Source: Ehretia macrophylla
Taxonomy: Eukaryota; Streptophyta; Magnoliopsida; Boraginales; Ehretiaceae
Assembly: GCA_037974665.1 (NCBI GenBank)
Contig: CM075773.1
Span: 32,560,853 to 32,624,852 of the forward strand
Length of the DNA stretch: 64,000 nt
Direction: 5' to 3'
Positions within the stretch are counted from its first letter, which is position 1. Every line of letters starts with the position of its first letter. The position numbers were made by a program, and so were the translations under genes. Shown here piece after piece: positions 34,933 through 47,604 of this stretch. The notes under the pieces are model-generated. The model saw only the letters and a list, made by a program, of their open reading frames with translations, searched no databases and was not told the DNA's origin.

Positions 34933-37736
34933 TAATGTCTTTATCTGGGATTGGGGCATTACTGTGATACTTGGCTTCAATTTTTTTTGTGATTTATGCT
35001 CTCTAGTCGCACATAAAGTTTTATGCATAATTGACGCTCTATATAGCTTCGATACTTACCTAAAGATAATTTGTATATTTTTGGTTTATTGCATCTGTCC
35101 TTTTAGCGTTTGTTAGGTTAGTATATATCTAACCTGTGGCTACCTTGCACAATAGGCGCTCCAATTTGGCTTGCATAGGAATGAGACATGTCAAACATTC
35201 AAATTGTAATATCAACGTTGAGAGGGGAGAAATATCGTTGGATTTGGATTCCTTTTAATACTTGTACCCTCGTTATGAAGAAGATTTGAATAATTAATTT
35301 TTTAATTCAGTAGCGATAAAGCGATCCAAAATCGTTGAATCAGCTCCATATAAAATATCTTTGGAGTTAGATTCTCAATAAAAACTGCCTCTGCATTTTT
35401 GTACAAATCAAGGCATCATTGTCTACATTCAACAAATAGTGGTAAACCCTAGAGCACTATTTGGGAAATTTGAGCTAGGAAGCAAATGAGTGTAAAAAAT
35501 TTGGATTTAGCTGCATATGATGATGTCTCATTTATTCGTTTGCAGTAATAGTATGGTAAAGTTTGAAAATATGGATGCTTTGCACATGGATTGTCTTTTA
35601 CCATATGGGGCTAATCATCTTCATACTATTCAAGCTAGCTTTCCTGATTAGTGTTTACTGAGGTGCATTCATCTTCTTCTTCTTCTTGTTCCAATGGCTT
35701 TATGCATGTATGCAAGATTATTAATTTCACAAGATATAATGTACTTATAATTTTGATTAATGAAAGTTGCATTTTGATCGAAAAAAGAAAAGAAGGTGCA
35801 TACTCCTTTTTCATTATTCTCTTGGTTAAATATTAGAGAGATTCATTTTTCTTTTCTTTTTTTCTTTAGATGTCCATTTATTTAATCATCCACATATTAA
35901 TTGGTTTATCTAAATCACTATAGTCTGACTTTTGTTTTTTTTTTTCCTATTTGTCCTTGTTGGCCCAAAAAATCACAAGAAACTTTATTTTCACTAAATT
36001 TCACACAAGGTTAGGACCATTATAGTATGCCAACCCTAAGTATTTCACAGAATTATGGTTTGCCTGAATAGATCATATAGTTACCTATAAAAAGAAGTAT
36101 CCCTTGCCAATGGAGTTCTCATACTCAAAGTTCAACTTTTTTAAATATGAATCAAGTGATGGAGAAGTAAGTTGCTCATAAGGCAAGTGGAGTTTTAACC
36201 AAAGTTGATTCATGTCTCCACTTAGTTCACACGCAACAATCTTGTCCAATTTAGGGAACTTTCACATTGAAATATCACTCTAACCAATATTTATCAGAAA
36301 TTTTTGCAAGTCAGTTGAATTTCGAGTCACAAAGTAACAAGTATGACCCAAGAGTAATTACGAGTTAAAAATTAATAACTTTCTTGTAAAAATAAATATT
36401 TTCATATGACAAGAATGTCTCAAACAACTCTATTAACTTTTAAAGCTTCTCATGTTTAGGGCACCCTTTGTTTTTGTTTCTTTCTTTTTATTAAGTATGT
36501 AAATTTATTTCTTTGCTTTGATAACTATTTGAATTGTGATAGATACAACTCTAGTGAAACTTGGATCTCTTCTTTTGCAAATAATACAAGTTGAATCTCT
36601 TGTATTATTGCTTCTTCAACTCTATATTAAAATCGAATTACTTCTCGAAAAAGGAATGTTGTGTGCTTCTTTTTTCTCTTCCAGTGTCTTTTATTATTCT
36701 TTATGTTTTCAGAATATAGGCATAGAAATATCTAGGTGAAATTAATTTTTTCAGCCTAAAAACCAAACTCTCACAAAATGTAGGGATCAATTATGAAAGA
36801 AAATCAAAAGAAAGAGGAGTGGAAGCAATTTTCTCCTGCCAATAGAAGAAATTGCAATAAAGGAAAAATCTCAACCATAACCTGACGCGTGGTACAGATA
36901 TTAATTAAGTGCAGTGTGGACTTCAACTAGGAGAAGCTGACTTTGCTTAATAAATCCATAAAGTTGCTTTTTCTCAGTTGTTTTGGACCACTTTGGGTTT
37001 AAAGCTGGAAGAGTCAAATGTGAAACCATGCAATACATTCACAGATGGGGGAAGATATTTTCGAGTTTTTGGCACCAACAATACTCGCTAATATCAGGTT
37101 CAAATTAGCAAGAAATTTAATTTTTTCAGGGTCAGTTATGTAGATTTTAAGTATAATTAACGTGAATCATATTTCTTTTGAGAGGATATATTTGAGTTTT
37201 GGCGTCTGAGACTGAAAGACTTCTCAAAAAAGTTTCTCAAGCCAAATTAAGTATTTTTTCCATTAGGTGGGTCGGTTATATAAATCTGATAAAGTCACTT
37301 GTTTCTATTTAGAATTATTTCTTTAATAAACTTCATACAAGCGATATCTTATCTAAATGTTTTTAAAAAAAAAGTTTTCCGTAATATTAAAAAAAAAAAA
37401 AACCCAACTATTATAAAGCTTCTTTAACTTTGATTAGTTGTTAAAGCAGTCTTGACTAGACATCCAAAGATTTCAAGACTTTGATTTCATGATCTCTTAA
37501 TTACAAAATTAAGCTAGAACCAATAAAATTTCCAAGAAGATGTTTCTTTTCAAGTGTTTGGATTTTTTCAATTTTTTTCTTTAAATAATATTATAAACAT
37601 ATTTATTCACGTGATAAAAAAGACAATAAAGTGATTAGGGGTCAATACCAATAAGCCCATCATAGAGACAAGTAGAAACATTAATGTGAACTTTTGGACG
37701 TGAAAAGCCATGGATAAAAATCTTTAACTCTGCTGC

Positions 37737-37744
37737 TATAAATA
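37737..37744 (+). promoter_or_regulatory. TATA box of the ERF gene
   Basis: TATAAATA, 324 bp before the ATG at 38068, with pyrimidine-rich leader sequence (CTCTCTCAAAC and TTCTCTTTCTCC) between. A transcript start near 37770 would give a leader of about 300 bases. Confidence 0.6.
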
Positions 37745-38067
37745 CACCTATAGGAGATCAAATCTTTCTGCATACCAAACAGCTTCCATGTTCTCTCTCA
37801 AACAAACATTACTTTCTAATGCTTCTCTTTCTCCAAATTCTGCAAAGGTCTACACATAACTTCTCATCTTTCTAATACATTCATTTGATCATTTCCTTCC
37901 ACTGATCCTCATATTTTCTCTGGATCATTGGATTGCTACCATCATTCATCACTTTTAATTTTAAAGAAAAGGGACAATTTTTTGAAGTGCCCTGTTTCCT
38001 ACTCTGTTTCTTCCCCTGTTTTTTAATCAGATTCACCTAAAAAATTCATAAAAAAAAAAAAGCTAGT

Positions 38068-38943
38068 ATGCAAGGAAACAACATGCCATTACCACTTCAA
38101 GATGGTATTGATACTAGAAATTTACTATCACAACTCATATTAACAGGTGGGACAAACACCTTGGATTCAATTTTCTCTCATTGCCAACAAACAACCACCA
38201 TGAACAACTCTGTTTTTGAGCCACTAGGCTCTTCAGTCTACCTCAGACAAAGAGATTTGCTTCAAAATTTCTGTGAAGTTAATAGACCAAATCCTTCAAT
38301 TTCAAGAACTAGCATGAATAGTTCGTATCAAAGCGCTGGATATGCGCTGAGTTATACGAATCCGGGCAAGAAAAAGCTTTACAGAGGAGTGAGACAGAGG
38401 CATTGGGGGAAGTGGGTAGCTGAGATAAGGCTACCTCAGAACAGAATGAGAGTTTGGTTGGGGACTTATGACACTGCTGAGGCTGCAGCTTATGCTTATG
38501 ATAGAGCAGCTTATAAGCTTCGAGGTGAATATGCGCGGTTAAACTTTCCAAATCTTCGCGATCCTAGCAAGTTAGGATTCGGAGATGGTGCAAGGTTGAA
38601 TGCTGTGAAGAATGCAGTGGATGCAAAGATTCAAGCAATTTGCCAAAAGGTGAAAAGGGAGAAAGCTAACAAGGCTGCAAAGAAAAGTGTGGCTGAAGGC
38701 AATAGTAATAAATGTAATGCATCTAATAAGGCTGGTGAATGTGAAAAGGTAAAGCCTGTTGATTCATCTTCATCATCATTGGTTGGTAACGAAAGTTGGA
38801 GTGCTGAAATGGTTTCACCTAGCATTTCTGAAGATGGTTTCTGGAAAGGTGAGAATTCACCTTGCTCTGTGTCTGGTGAGTGCTCACTTGCTCGTATGCC
38901 TTCATTTGATCCAGACTTGATATGGGAAGTTCTTGCCAATTAG
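38068..38943 (+). CDS. AP2/ERF transcription factor, DREB A-6 type (ERF061-like)
   Basis: Intronless, 291 residues. One AP2 DNA-binding domain at about 105-161 ([19 protein letters not shown], then [20 protein letters not shown] and [11 protein letters not shown]). The WVAEIRLP strand and single domain place it in the DREB/A-6 (ERF group I) branch with the RAP2.4 relatives, and the general layout is closest to ERF061 as I remember it. Upstream is a Leu/Gln/Ser-rich region with a [11 protein letters not shown] patch. Downstream is a basic coiled stretch ([26 protein letters not shown] cut short here, about 185-210) that may include the nuclear localisation signal, then an acidic Ser-rich tail that ends in [12 protein letters not shown], a likely activation motif. 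It would act in the nucleus on DRE/GCC-type sites. The start is the only ATG in frame upstream of the domain. Confidence 0.92.
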   Translation: MQGNNMPLPLQDGIDTRNLLSQLILTGGTNTLDSIFSHCQQTTTMNNSVFEPLGSSVYLRQRDLLQNFCEVNRPNPSISRTSMNSSYQSAGYALSYTNPGKKKLYRGVRQRHWGKWVAEIRLPQNRMRVWLGTYDTAEAAAYAYDRAAYKLRGEYARLNFPNLRDPSKLGFGDGARLNAVKNAVDAKIQAICQKVKREKANKAAKKSVAEGNSNKCNASNKAGECEKVKPVDSSSSSLVGNESWSAEMVSPSISEDGFWKGENSPCSVSGECSLARMPSFDPDLIWEVLAN

Positions 38944-39449
38944 AAGACCATTCTTTAAACTTGTTACGTTAATTTGTGGTCAAAATCTGGCCTCGCCTCA
39001 AGCTCAACTATCCTAAATGGCAAAAAGGGCTCGATCTAATTCTTGCCAAATATATAGAAGTGGATTCGTTTCCTTGGTATGCAGCAGCTTAGAATAAGCT
39101 ATTCAAGACAGTGTTACGAGAACAGCTTAGTTACACCATCTCAGTTTATATTTAATGTAAATGGTTAATTTTGGTGCCTAGTTTATCTACTAATACCTTC
39201 TTGTTCCTATCTAATAAGGGTTCCTTTGGTTTTAATTGCATGATTCTAGCATAAACAAGTCTTTGTTTTAGGCCTCCCTAATCTATGGAAGGGATTAAGG
39301 ATTGTTGATGTAGTTATTTTCCTTATACTATTATATAGAGTGTTTTTATGTTTTGTATTGAAAAATCGATTTAGTTCGTTAATTATATTTTTTAACACTT
39401 GGACATTAATCGACACCACCGTTGAGAAAGATTGCGAACAAAGTATATT

Positions 39450-39710
39450 ATAAAACAAATGCTTCAACAAAACTTGGGATTCACAATCTGACATCTCTAT
39501 AGAGAGGCTTACTGGATAGTCAGTTGTGGGCTTCAACAGGCCATTGGCAGCCACACCATAGAGGAAATCCTAAATGCTCTTTAAGATCTGTTGGTCACAA
39601 ATGTTAGGGGTGAAACATTCCCACAAATTATCGTGGAGTAGCCCAAGTGGCTATCCAATTTGTTGTATCTTATATATAGATCGGCTAGACTTCCCTTCAA
39701 AAAAAAAAAA
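39450..39710 (+). mobile_element. Retroposon insertion with A tail, about 261 bp
   Basis: Flanked by AGTATATT at 39442-39449 and 39711-39718 and ending with a 12-A run (39699-39710). No internal A/B boxes or coding frame were recognised, so it may be the 3' end of a LINE or a processed piece of another RNA. It lies about 500 bp downstream of the ERF stop codon. Confidence 0.55.
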
Positions 39711-39718
39711 AGTATATT

Positions 39719-41990
39719 GTAGAAGAAGTGAATTCTGGTATCATGGTCCTTAGCAAGCTTGTAACAGATAGGCGAAGGAACTATATCACAGAACAATCAA
39801 GGTAAGTATTAATTATGTTGGAACCACCATTCACTTAGCTTATAAAGCAGTAGTTATAAGCTTTTATTATTTTTTAGGATATAATGGAGGTCGAAGTCGT
39901 GCCACAAACTTACACATTCTTATTATAACAGGCTGCTACACGACTATTCCATTCAACTTTTGATCGTATAAGCTTTTATTTTGCCTCGTGTGAATTGCCA
40001 CACTTTTCCTTCACACAACCGCCTTGCAATATATGGAGAAAAGAGAATCACATGTTGGGAACAATATGTGAAAGTGAAGTCATCCACATCTCCCAGCTGA
40101 TCATCCCTTGTTGCTGCATGTGATGTGAAAGCCTTTTTGAGGGGTAAAGAGATTTGGCATAGTGGTCCTAAAATCTACCATAGATCCACCTGTATGTGTA
40201 TGTGCCTTTAGTCAGTGATGTCTCTTTTGCTTAGTCTACTTGTTTATTACAAGACAACGCATTGGAAGCTATTCCCTGGACCACCATCATTTTTTCTTGT
40301 GGATTATGATAGTGAAAAATGGTTCAATTTTGTTATAAACTTGAGGAAACTAGTTTAACGAACTCCTCTCGCGACGAGGAAGCTTTTGATATACTTCGCA
40401 CCTCATGAGACAACTCCAAAAAAATGACTCCGACGAGATTTACTTTGTTTTTTTTTTTTTTTTTTAATTTTGTAAATATTTAAATTTTATTGGACTAATT
40501 TTGTAGGACCTTGAAGTTGATAACCTGATAAATCTTAATTGGTTCAAGGGGAATTTGAACTAGCTACCTTTTGGAAAGTACAATCAAGGTCTGACGAATT
40601 GAGTGACCCCCAAAGGTTTTTGATAGGAATCATATTTGCAGAAATGCAAATAGAGTGCTAGATTGGCTAGTTAAAAGTACTAAACTAAAATCTCTCCCCC
40701 CAACTGGTTGCTCGATTCTTGAGCTCGTTAATTTACGGGCTTTATCTTAGGAAAAATTCTTTTACGAGGCATGTGACAAATCTGTCATAGTCATATATTA
40801 AGTTGTTATTTCATAAAATTAAACTACATTAATCTGTATCATACAGATATATTATATCAGAATGTCTGAAATTTCTCTTTTTACTAATTTGACCTTACAG
40901 AGTTTTAAATAAATTACTATAATATCCCTACTTATAATAATTAGTTAACATTTATCAACTAATTAAATCACTTTTTATCTATATACATATAAAAACTTGT
41001 CACATATCTCATAGAATAAGAGCCCCTTATCTTAGGGCCATCTACTATCAAGGCTCATGGCACCTATGGAACAGCTACTCTGCCACGCTTGCACAAAAAG
41101 AAATAGTGGTTTATCCGCCTTTCTGGATATCCATTCTCCAAATTGAAGAATTTTCTCTTTTTGTTCAAATTAGGCCCAAATCAACTGGGTTAAAAGAAAA
41201 AGACCGGACTAATCCCGTAACAACCTGCAAAAGTGAGAAAGGGCCACAAGCTAACCATACGATGACCGGTCCAGTCCCAATTACATAAAAGAAACGTTCG
41301 CTAAAAACAACCCATTAAACAAAAGTTAATTAAAAACATATCAATAGTCAATTTGTGATTTTATACAAGTCATTCACATTACTACTTTAATATATTAATT
41401 ATTAGACATAGGCCAGGAATTAATACACTAATTTTTATGTTTATTTTTAGAGCATAACAAGTATGACATGCTCTTTATCAGTTCTATTATATTCCGTAAC
41501 TCTCTAAATTATTATTATTTTTGTCTAAATTCATTTTAAGATACCAATTACCACTTTATGAATTTTTGAACTATTTTCTGTGAGTTTTTAAACTCTCTTT
41601 ATTTTAACACATGTACCTAGAGAGTGAATTTTTAAACTAAGCCAAATACCCGCTGAGTGCAATTTTCTTTCCGCCTAATCCACTTTAACTTTAACTTTGT
41701 CCAAAAAAAAAAATAATAATAATAATATACTTTAACTTCATGAAAATAACACTAGTCACGTTTCTCACAAGTCAAAAAACCTTTTCCAATAATCAGACAA
41801 AAACAAAATAAAGTAATGAAAAAAGCACCCACCATTATTCCAATAATATATATATTTTTTTATTCCAGATAAGATTTATTATTTAGAATTAGTAAAATAC
41901 CGTTAAAGATGCGCATATGATGATAGATAGCCATTTTGGACCATTCACATTCACTAAATGGCGGTGTAGTTGTACTTTCGTCCACTTGTG
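39719..41990. other. Gene-free spacer between ERF and PYL genes
   Basis: No recognisable frame. On the minus strand around 40610-40540 there is a tRNA-like stretch (GGGGGTCACTCAATTCG then AGTTCAAATTCCCC), possibly an old SINE, but target duplications were not found. T-runs and (AAT)n near 41712-41726 are present. The last 200 bp are likely PYL promoter. Confidence 0.45.
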
Positions 41991-42120
41991 ATAGATACAC
42001 TCATACACACACTTCTTCCTTCAACACACAGCTCTCTCTCGTTCACCTAAACCCGACCCGACTGAAAAAATAACCGGATCTTTTGTTTTTTTATTCATAA
42101 TCTGGGCCGTTGGATCGAAG

Positions 42121-43942
42121 ATGGTGAGCATAATGGACGGTGGAGATAGGAGGAGTAGTGGTAGTGTTGAAGATGAGTACATCAGGAGGCATCACAGGCA
42201 CGAGGTTGGAGAGAATCAGTGCACCTCTGCTCTTGTTAAGCACATCAAAGCTCCTGTTCATCTTGTACGTTGTTGTTGTTGTTGTTGTTAATTTAAGCTT
42301 TTATTTTTATTTATTTTTTATTTTTTACAATAATTGCTTATCTGGGTATTGCTTATGCATCAATTATATTTTCAGATCTAACTTGAAACGCGTAAATTTT
42401 TAGCTTATTGGGTTGTTTTTTTGGTTGGGTTTTGCTTGAAATTCGACCATATTTTGTGTTATAAGATAATTTGCCGGAGAATTTCTATAGGAATTGTGTC
42501 CAAAATCCCGAGCTCGCAAGTAAAACTAGTGTTATATGTGATATAATTGTGTTGGACCTCAAATACCCTGGCACAAAATGATTAACCGAATATACACTTA
42601 ATTCATGCCACTAACTTGTAAAACACTTGGTATAATATCTTCAGTGGATGGGGGACATTACAAATTTCTTAATTAAAAAAAGGTCGTACGCTTTTTGCAA
42701 GGTCAAAGGAAGATATACGCGGTCTAGAGTCCAAGTACTCGAATGAAATTGGAAGTTATGATTTTATTGGTCTTAACTACATGTCCAAGCTTAAACCTTT
42801 TCTGATTTAATATTCAGGGTTTTGTGAAGGAATATGTCTAAAAACTTTGATTTCATAACGGGTTCACTCTTTTTTGTTTTTTTGTGTATTTTAGGATATA
42901 GAGTTTCTCATTAGTTATTGGATTTGAAAGCTGTATTAATGGACATTCATTTAGACATAATGGAATTAAATGACTGTGAACTGAGTTTGACTTTTGAAGG
43001 CCAAGATTGATATCTGTCTTTGGTTCCACTTTATGAGAGTTTTGATAAATTTTTGTGCTATTGATAGGTGTGGTCGTTAGTGAGAAAGTTTGATCAGCCA
43101 CAAAGGTACAAGCCTTTTGTTAGCAGATGTGTCGTGGAGGGTGATACTGAAATCGGGAGCGTTAGAGAAGTGAATGTTAAATCTGGACTTCCAGCCACGA
43201 CCAGCAAAGAAAGGCTGGAGGTTCTAGATGACGAGGAGCACATCTTGAGTATGAGGATTGTTGGTGGAGATCACAGGCTGAGGGTATGATCCTTTACTTT
43301 CATGTTTTTCTAGAGGGCTTCTGTCAAATGTGATGCTTGAAATTGAAATTCTCCTCGGAATAGATAGGTTATGAGAGCTTAACCATTAGTATGCCTTGAT
43401 GATACTTAGCTTCGTTATCTTGGTGATGCAGCATTCCTTTTGGTGAGTGAGAGACATTTAAGACGCCAAAAGTCTCCCAAGAGCATTTGACAGTGTTTTC
43501 TGCAGAGTTTTAAGCAAGCATGTTGGATTAAATTTTCCTCATAGTTTAGGAAATACATGCTTGTTGTGAGTATGATCGGGGGGAAGGCACATCAGACTTG
43601 TATTGCGAGTTCAGATCAAAAACTAGTTTCCAGTTTATATCTTTTGTTACTGTTTTCTGGCTTTCATTCTAATTTCTTGAGCTGAAATATCTGCAATGTC
43701 CTTGCTGCGAAAATATTTTGCAGAACTACTTGTCAAAAGTTACTGTTCATCCGGAGATCATTGATGGGAAGCCAGGAACAATGGTGATCGAGTCATTTGT
43801 AGTGGATGTCCCTGATGGAAATACCAAGGATGAAACATGCTTTTTCGTTGAGGCCCTCATCAAGTGTAACCTTAAGTCACTAGCTGATGTTTCAGAGACT
43901 TTGGCTGTGCAGGACAGGGCGGAGCCAATTAATCGGATCTGA
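42121..43942 (+). CDS. PYR/PYL/RCAR abscisic-acid receptor, PYL8/PYL9-like
   Basis: Three exons, 42121-42264, 43068-43283 and 43724-43942, joined at GT-AG sites in phase 0, give 192 residues, normal for the family. START-like fold. Visible signatures: the ligand-contacting Lys at about 63 in [12 protein letters not shown], the gate loop SGLPA at about 87-91, the latch loop HRL at about 117-119, and a C-terminal helix ending EPINRI. In cytosol and nucleus, the ABA-bound receptor blocks clade A PP2C phosphatases and so frees SnRK2 kinases. Three-exon structure and the N-terminal YIRRHHRHE segment fit the PYL7-10 (monomeric) branch. The ATG at 42121 follows a CT-rich leader; the next in-frame ATG is four codons on, so the exact start is slightly open. 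Confidence 0.94.
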
Positions 43943-44587
43943 GTAAATATGATCATCATTTATAACTCACACACGAGGTATTTGCTTAAGAACGAGTAGA
44001 GAGACCGGTACTTTGCCAGTCCTTCTCGGTCTTGAAAACTACATATATATAATGCTTTATCATGGTCAAAGGGTATATGTGTTTGATTCTTGTACTCGTG
44101 TGCATTCATCTCAACCCAGAGTTACCAAATGAAGATCTCGACCACGTTGTTTGTGGTCATCAAGCCATGTATTCTGCCAGAGTTGTGAATAATTATGCTT
44201 GGTGAAGATGAAGAATGATATGTATTTGGATGCTCAATCATGTGTAACTGCTGTAAGAGAATTGTGATTTTCAGTGCGTGTATCTGCTTTCTATGCTTTC
44301 TTATACAAATGTTGTTAGATTTTATGTTACATTAATGCAATGTACCACGCTAGAATAATGTAACATTGATTGGCATGTCCTATGTTTCGCTATACGTGGT
44401 TGTTTTTAATTAGTTTTCGATTGAATTCACTGTTTTTTTTTTAAGCTTTATTACCAGTCTTGTAACTTCTTTCACTATGTGGAAGGCACTGTAAAATTTC
44501 CAAGTCCAAATCATTGGAGGCAAAATTTTGTCTAGACTAAGACCATGATGGTTTCAGTCGATTATTAATCATGAAAAGAACACAACA

Positions 44588-45150
44588 ACACCCCACCCCA
44601 CCCCACCCCACTCCATGTTTAAAAAATTATGCCCATGCCACTTCCTTCTCCGACAAACCCCTTATCCTTTTCTCACCACACTAATTACTACCACCATCCT
44701 CATTTTCTCTAACAAATTCACTATCCTTGCCGGTCACTTCTACCACATCATCCACCGCCAAGCCTCCCCCGCCCCACGACTCCTGCCACCCTTCCTCACC
44801 ACTTCCACCACCATCCCCCTTTCTCCCATTAAAACCCTCCTCCACCCTTTGTCAAGAAACTCATAACTACCGTTTCTCACTACTTGAACCACCATCCTTG
44901 ACATGATTACCCCATTTTCCCCAAGAAATCCATCTCCGCCCTACCCCAACAAGGTCACCCTTTTCACCACCATCCCATTTCTCCTATCAAGCCAATTGCG
45001 ACCCTAACCAACTAACTCACCCCTACCATGCCCCATCGCTTGCACCACCACCTTTGCGATGATCACCCCATTTTCCTCGAGAAACCCATCTCCACCCCTC
45101 TCCGACAATCTCTTCACCTACAACATCACTTCCGTTTTCCTAAACAAACC
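44588..45150. repeat. C-rich imperfect tandem repeat region
   Basis: Starts with an (ACCCC)n tract (about 44590-44612). Then a unit of about 157 bp recurs imperfectly: CCACCATCCC near 44810 and 44965, and ACCCCATTTTCC near 44909 and 45066. Both strands have open stretches, but they are composition effects, rich in Thr/Pro/His. Confidence 0.5.
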
Positions 45151-45168
45151 CACCTTTGTCCCCTTATA

Positions 45169-45652
45169 CACTGTGTTTGGATTGGGGGAAATGGGGGGAA
45201 GGGGATGGGTAGTAAAAGGAGGAGCTCACTCTTTCTCCTGTTTGGTTTGGGAGGGATTGAGTGGTTGGGGTATAAGGGGGATGAGTTTAACCTTTCCATA
45301 CTTCCAAAATATGATCACTCCAATTTGGGATAAAATAGAGGGAGGGGAAAATACTATTTTATGTGAGGACAATTTTGTACTTTGCTTTTATGTTAATTAC
45401 AACTATACCAATTATATAAACATTCAAAATAAAATAAGAGAAGGGCATACAAGTCATTATACACGTAAAATTTATATCTTCCCTTCTATTTCCTTTCTAA
45501 TCCAAACAAAAGATACTCATACTCTTTTATAATTTTCTCATTTATAAAATTATTTAATTCAAATATGATTTAATCCCCTCCACTCATTTCCTTTATAATT
45601 TCCTCCCTTCATCTTCTTTATTAATTTTTTCCCCCTCAATCCAAACAAACTG
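45169..45652. mobile_element. TIR element, about 484 bp, Harbinger/Tourist-like ends
   Basis: The left end CACTGTGTTTGGATTGGGGG and the right end, on the minus strand, CAGTTTGTTTGGATTGAGGG, are inverted repeats of about 20 bp. They resemble the ends of 47605-48417, so the two belong to a common group. No clear target duplication was seen, and no transposase is encoded. Confidence 0.5.
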
Positions 45653-46034
45653 TTTTGGTGATTTTTGTTTTGGATGGTTGGTATGTAGCACCAACTTTTA
45701 GGATTTGGACATACACGAGGTTAAATAATGATAATTTTTCTAAAAAGGATAAATTATCAAATATGATTGGTACTTCTATAGCTACTAACTATTAATTTTA
45801 ATAACGTGATAATGTGACAAAAAATGATTGACTGGGGGTCACCCTCATTAGCTCATCTAGCATTATCCTTGAAAACCGGATTCAAATTTATCAACTGGTC
45901 CTAGGTGGTGGGTTCAATAGCATGCGCATACCCAAGTAAAGAACAAGATCAAACCCATCTCACTTTTGTCCCAAAAGTGGGCTGTGGATTGTGGAAAGTG
46001 GGGAATCAATGAATAAATAATACCTAAAGCCAAA

Positions 46035-46923
46035 GGGGGTGTTTAGTTCGTAGAATAAAAAAATATTTTTGAAAATATTATATTTTTTGGAATACAATAT
46101 TTTCATAATTTATTCAATTTCTATTCATATGTAAAGGGGTGAGAATATCACATTTTCAAATTTTGAGAATAACTTTGAAAAAGTAAGAGACCCAAATACT
46201 CATCTTAAAAAATACAAAATTTAAATAATTTAAAAAATAAAATAAAAAAGAAAAAATAAAAAAAGATAAAATAAAATAATGTAAAAAAATAAAATAAAAT
46301 AAAATAAAATAACTATATAAGATAAAAATAAATAAATTTAAAAATAAAATAGAAAAAAAAAATTATAATAAAAAAATAAAATAAAAAAGTAAATGATAAA
46401 ATAGAATAAGAAAAAAAATAAAAATAAAAAAAGATAAAATAAAATAAAAATAAAATAAAATTAGTAAGAAAAAAATAAAATAAAATTACACAAAATAATA
46501 AATTTAAGTTTCTAACTTTGAAGTGTCAAGTTAAAATTTATAAATTATAAAAATAAATTTATTTTGGTTGTATTAATACGTTAAATATTTTTTTACTCGC
46601 TTATTAGCAAAAATATGCAAAATGTATAATTTTTTTTTGCAGAGTAAATGCAAAATGTATCGTTATTTGTACACTTTGTTTGATATTATTATTTTTTTGA
46701 GTTAGGGACATTATTGAAAAACTGCTTAACATTCTTAGGAATATTGAGTTAAACCAAACATAATAAAATAACATTCTTATGAACTTGACAAAATATTTCC
46801 AGGAATATTTTTAATAAACCAAACACTTTTAACTACATTCACGTGAATAACATTCTTGGGAATATCATTCCCAAGAATATCATTTTCGAAAATAAAAAAT
46901 TTATCTGTGAACCAAACACCCCC
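46035..46923. mobile_element. TIR element, about 889 bp, very A-rich core
   Basis: The left end GGGGGTGTTTAGTTCGTAGA and the right end, on the minus strand, GGGGGTGTTTGGTTCACAGA, extend as imperfect inverted repeats for about 40 bp. The core (about 46200-46500) is made of AAAATAAAAT-like repeats. A 12-bp-arm palindrome (ATTCTTGGGAAT, ATC, ATTCCCAAGAAT) lies near 46851-46877. Only AAA flanks both ends, so the superfamily is uncertain. Confidence 0.55.
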
Positions 46924-47604
46924 AAAAGGTGGCCGATGAGATTGGTTTTGTTCTCGAGTTTTATTCTTCATGCTGCCATTTCTCATATATCCTGGCTTTA
47001 TGTAAAGTTGTGAATCCTCTCCAAACGGCAAGAACTTGAGATTTATTTTTATTTTTTATTTTTTTATGATGTAAAAACTCAATTAGTTGAACTCAATCAT
47101 CGAATTATTCTATAGAATTTGATCATTAATTAATAAATTTTTGAGTACAATGTACCCTTATAAATACAACTTAAAAATAAAAGAGTGTCAAAACTACGAT
47201 TTTGTAAGAACAATTTCACTTTACTTTCACTATTTATATGTCCCTAAAGTTGTAAAAGAAAAAGAGTATATGCGACAAAAGACATTCTATATAAAACCTA
47301 AAAAGAGGTTGGGGGTGGAGAATCAGTATGTGGCGAAGCCATTTACTAAATCAGTGAGCTGGTTTGTATTCAGTGCGATCGACGAGCAAATCCACATGGT
47401 AAGGTATATCCTTTTAACGTGGGGACAAGACACTTTTTGTTTACTTTTTCGTTCGTAGGAAAGTAAAATTCGAGTAATTAATGTACAAAGACATTTTAAA
47501 AGCAATGATAATCTTTTTCAGGGTAAATTTAGGATGTTTTTTTAGTGTGAACTAATTGGGAATGAGCAGTGACCAACCTACACTAGTGCAACTATGAACG
47601 CTAA

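Larger units (their letters stand above)
29501..37700. other. Gene-free AT-rich spacer
   Basis: No recognisable gene on either strand. Includes (TA)n tracts near 30703-30728, 32273-32286 and 34018-34035, an (ATT)n tract at about 34888-34932, and tail-only insertions at 30867 and 33192. The last kilobase is probably the promoter of the ERF gene. Confidence 0.5.

Noticed and set aside
34843..35028. A poly-Asn frame on the minus strand
   Set aside because: It is the (ATT)n microsatellite.
38309..38939. Minus-strand frames opposite the ERF gene
   Set aside because: Antisense shadows of the AP2/ERF coding sequence.
44615..45532. Plus-strand frames rich in Thr, Pro and His
   Set aside because: They come from the C-rich tandem repeat and cross into a TIR element; composition explains the lack of stops.
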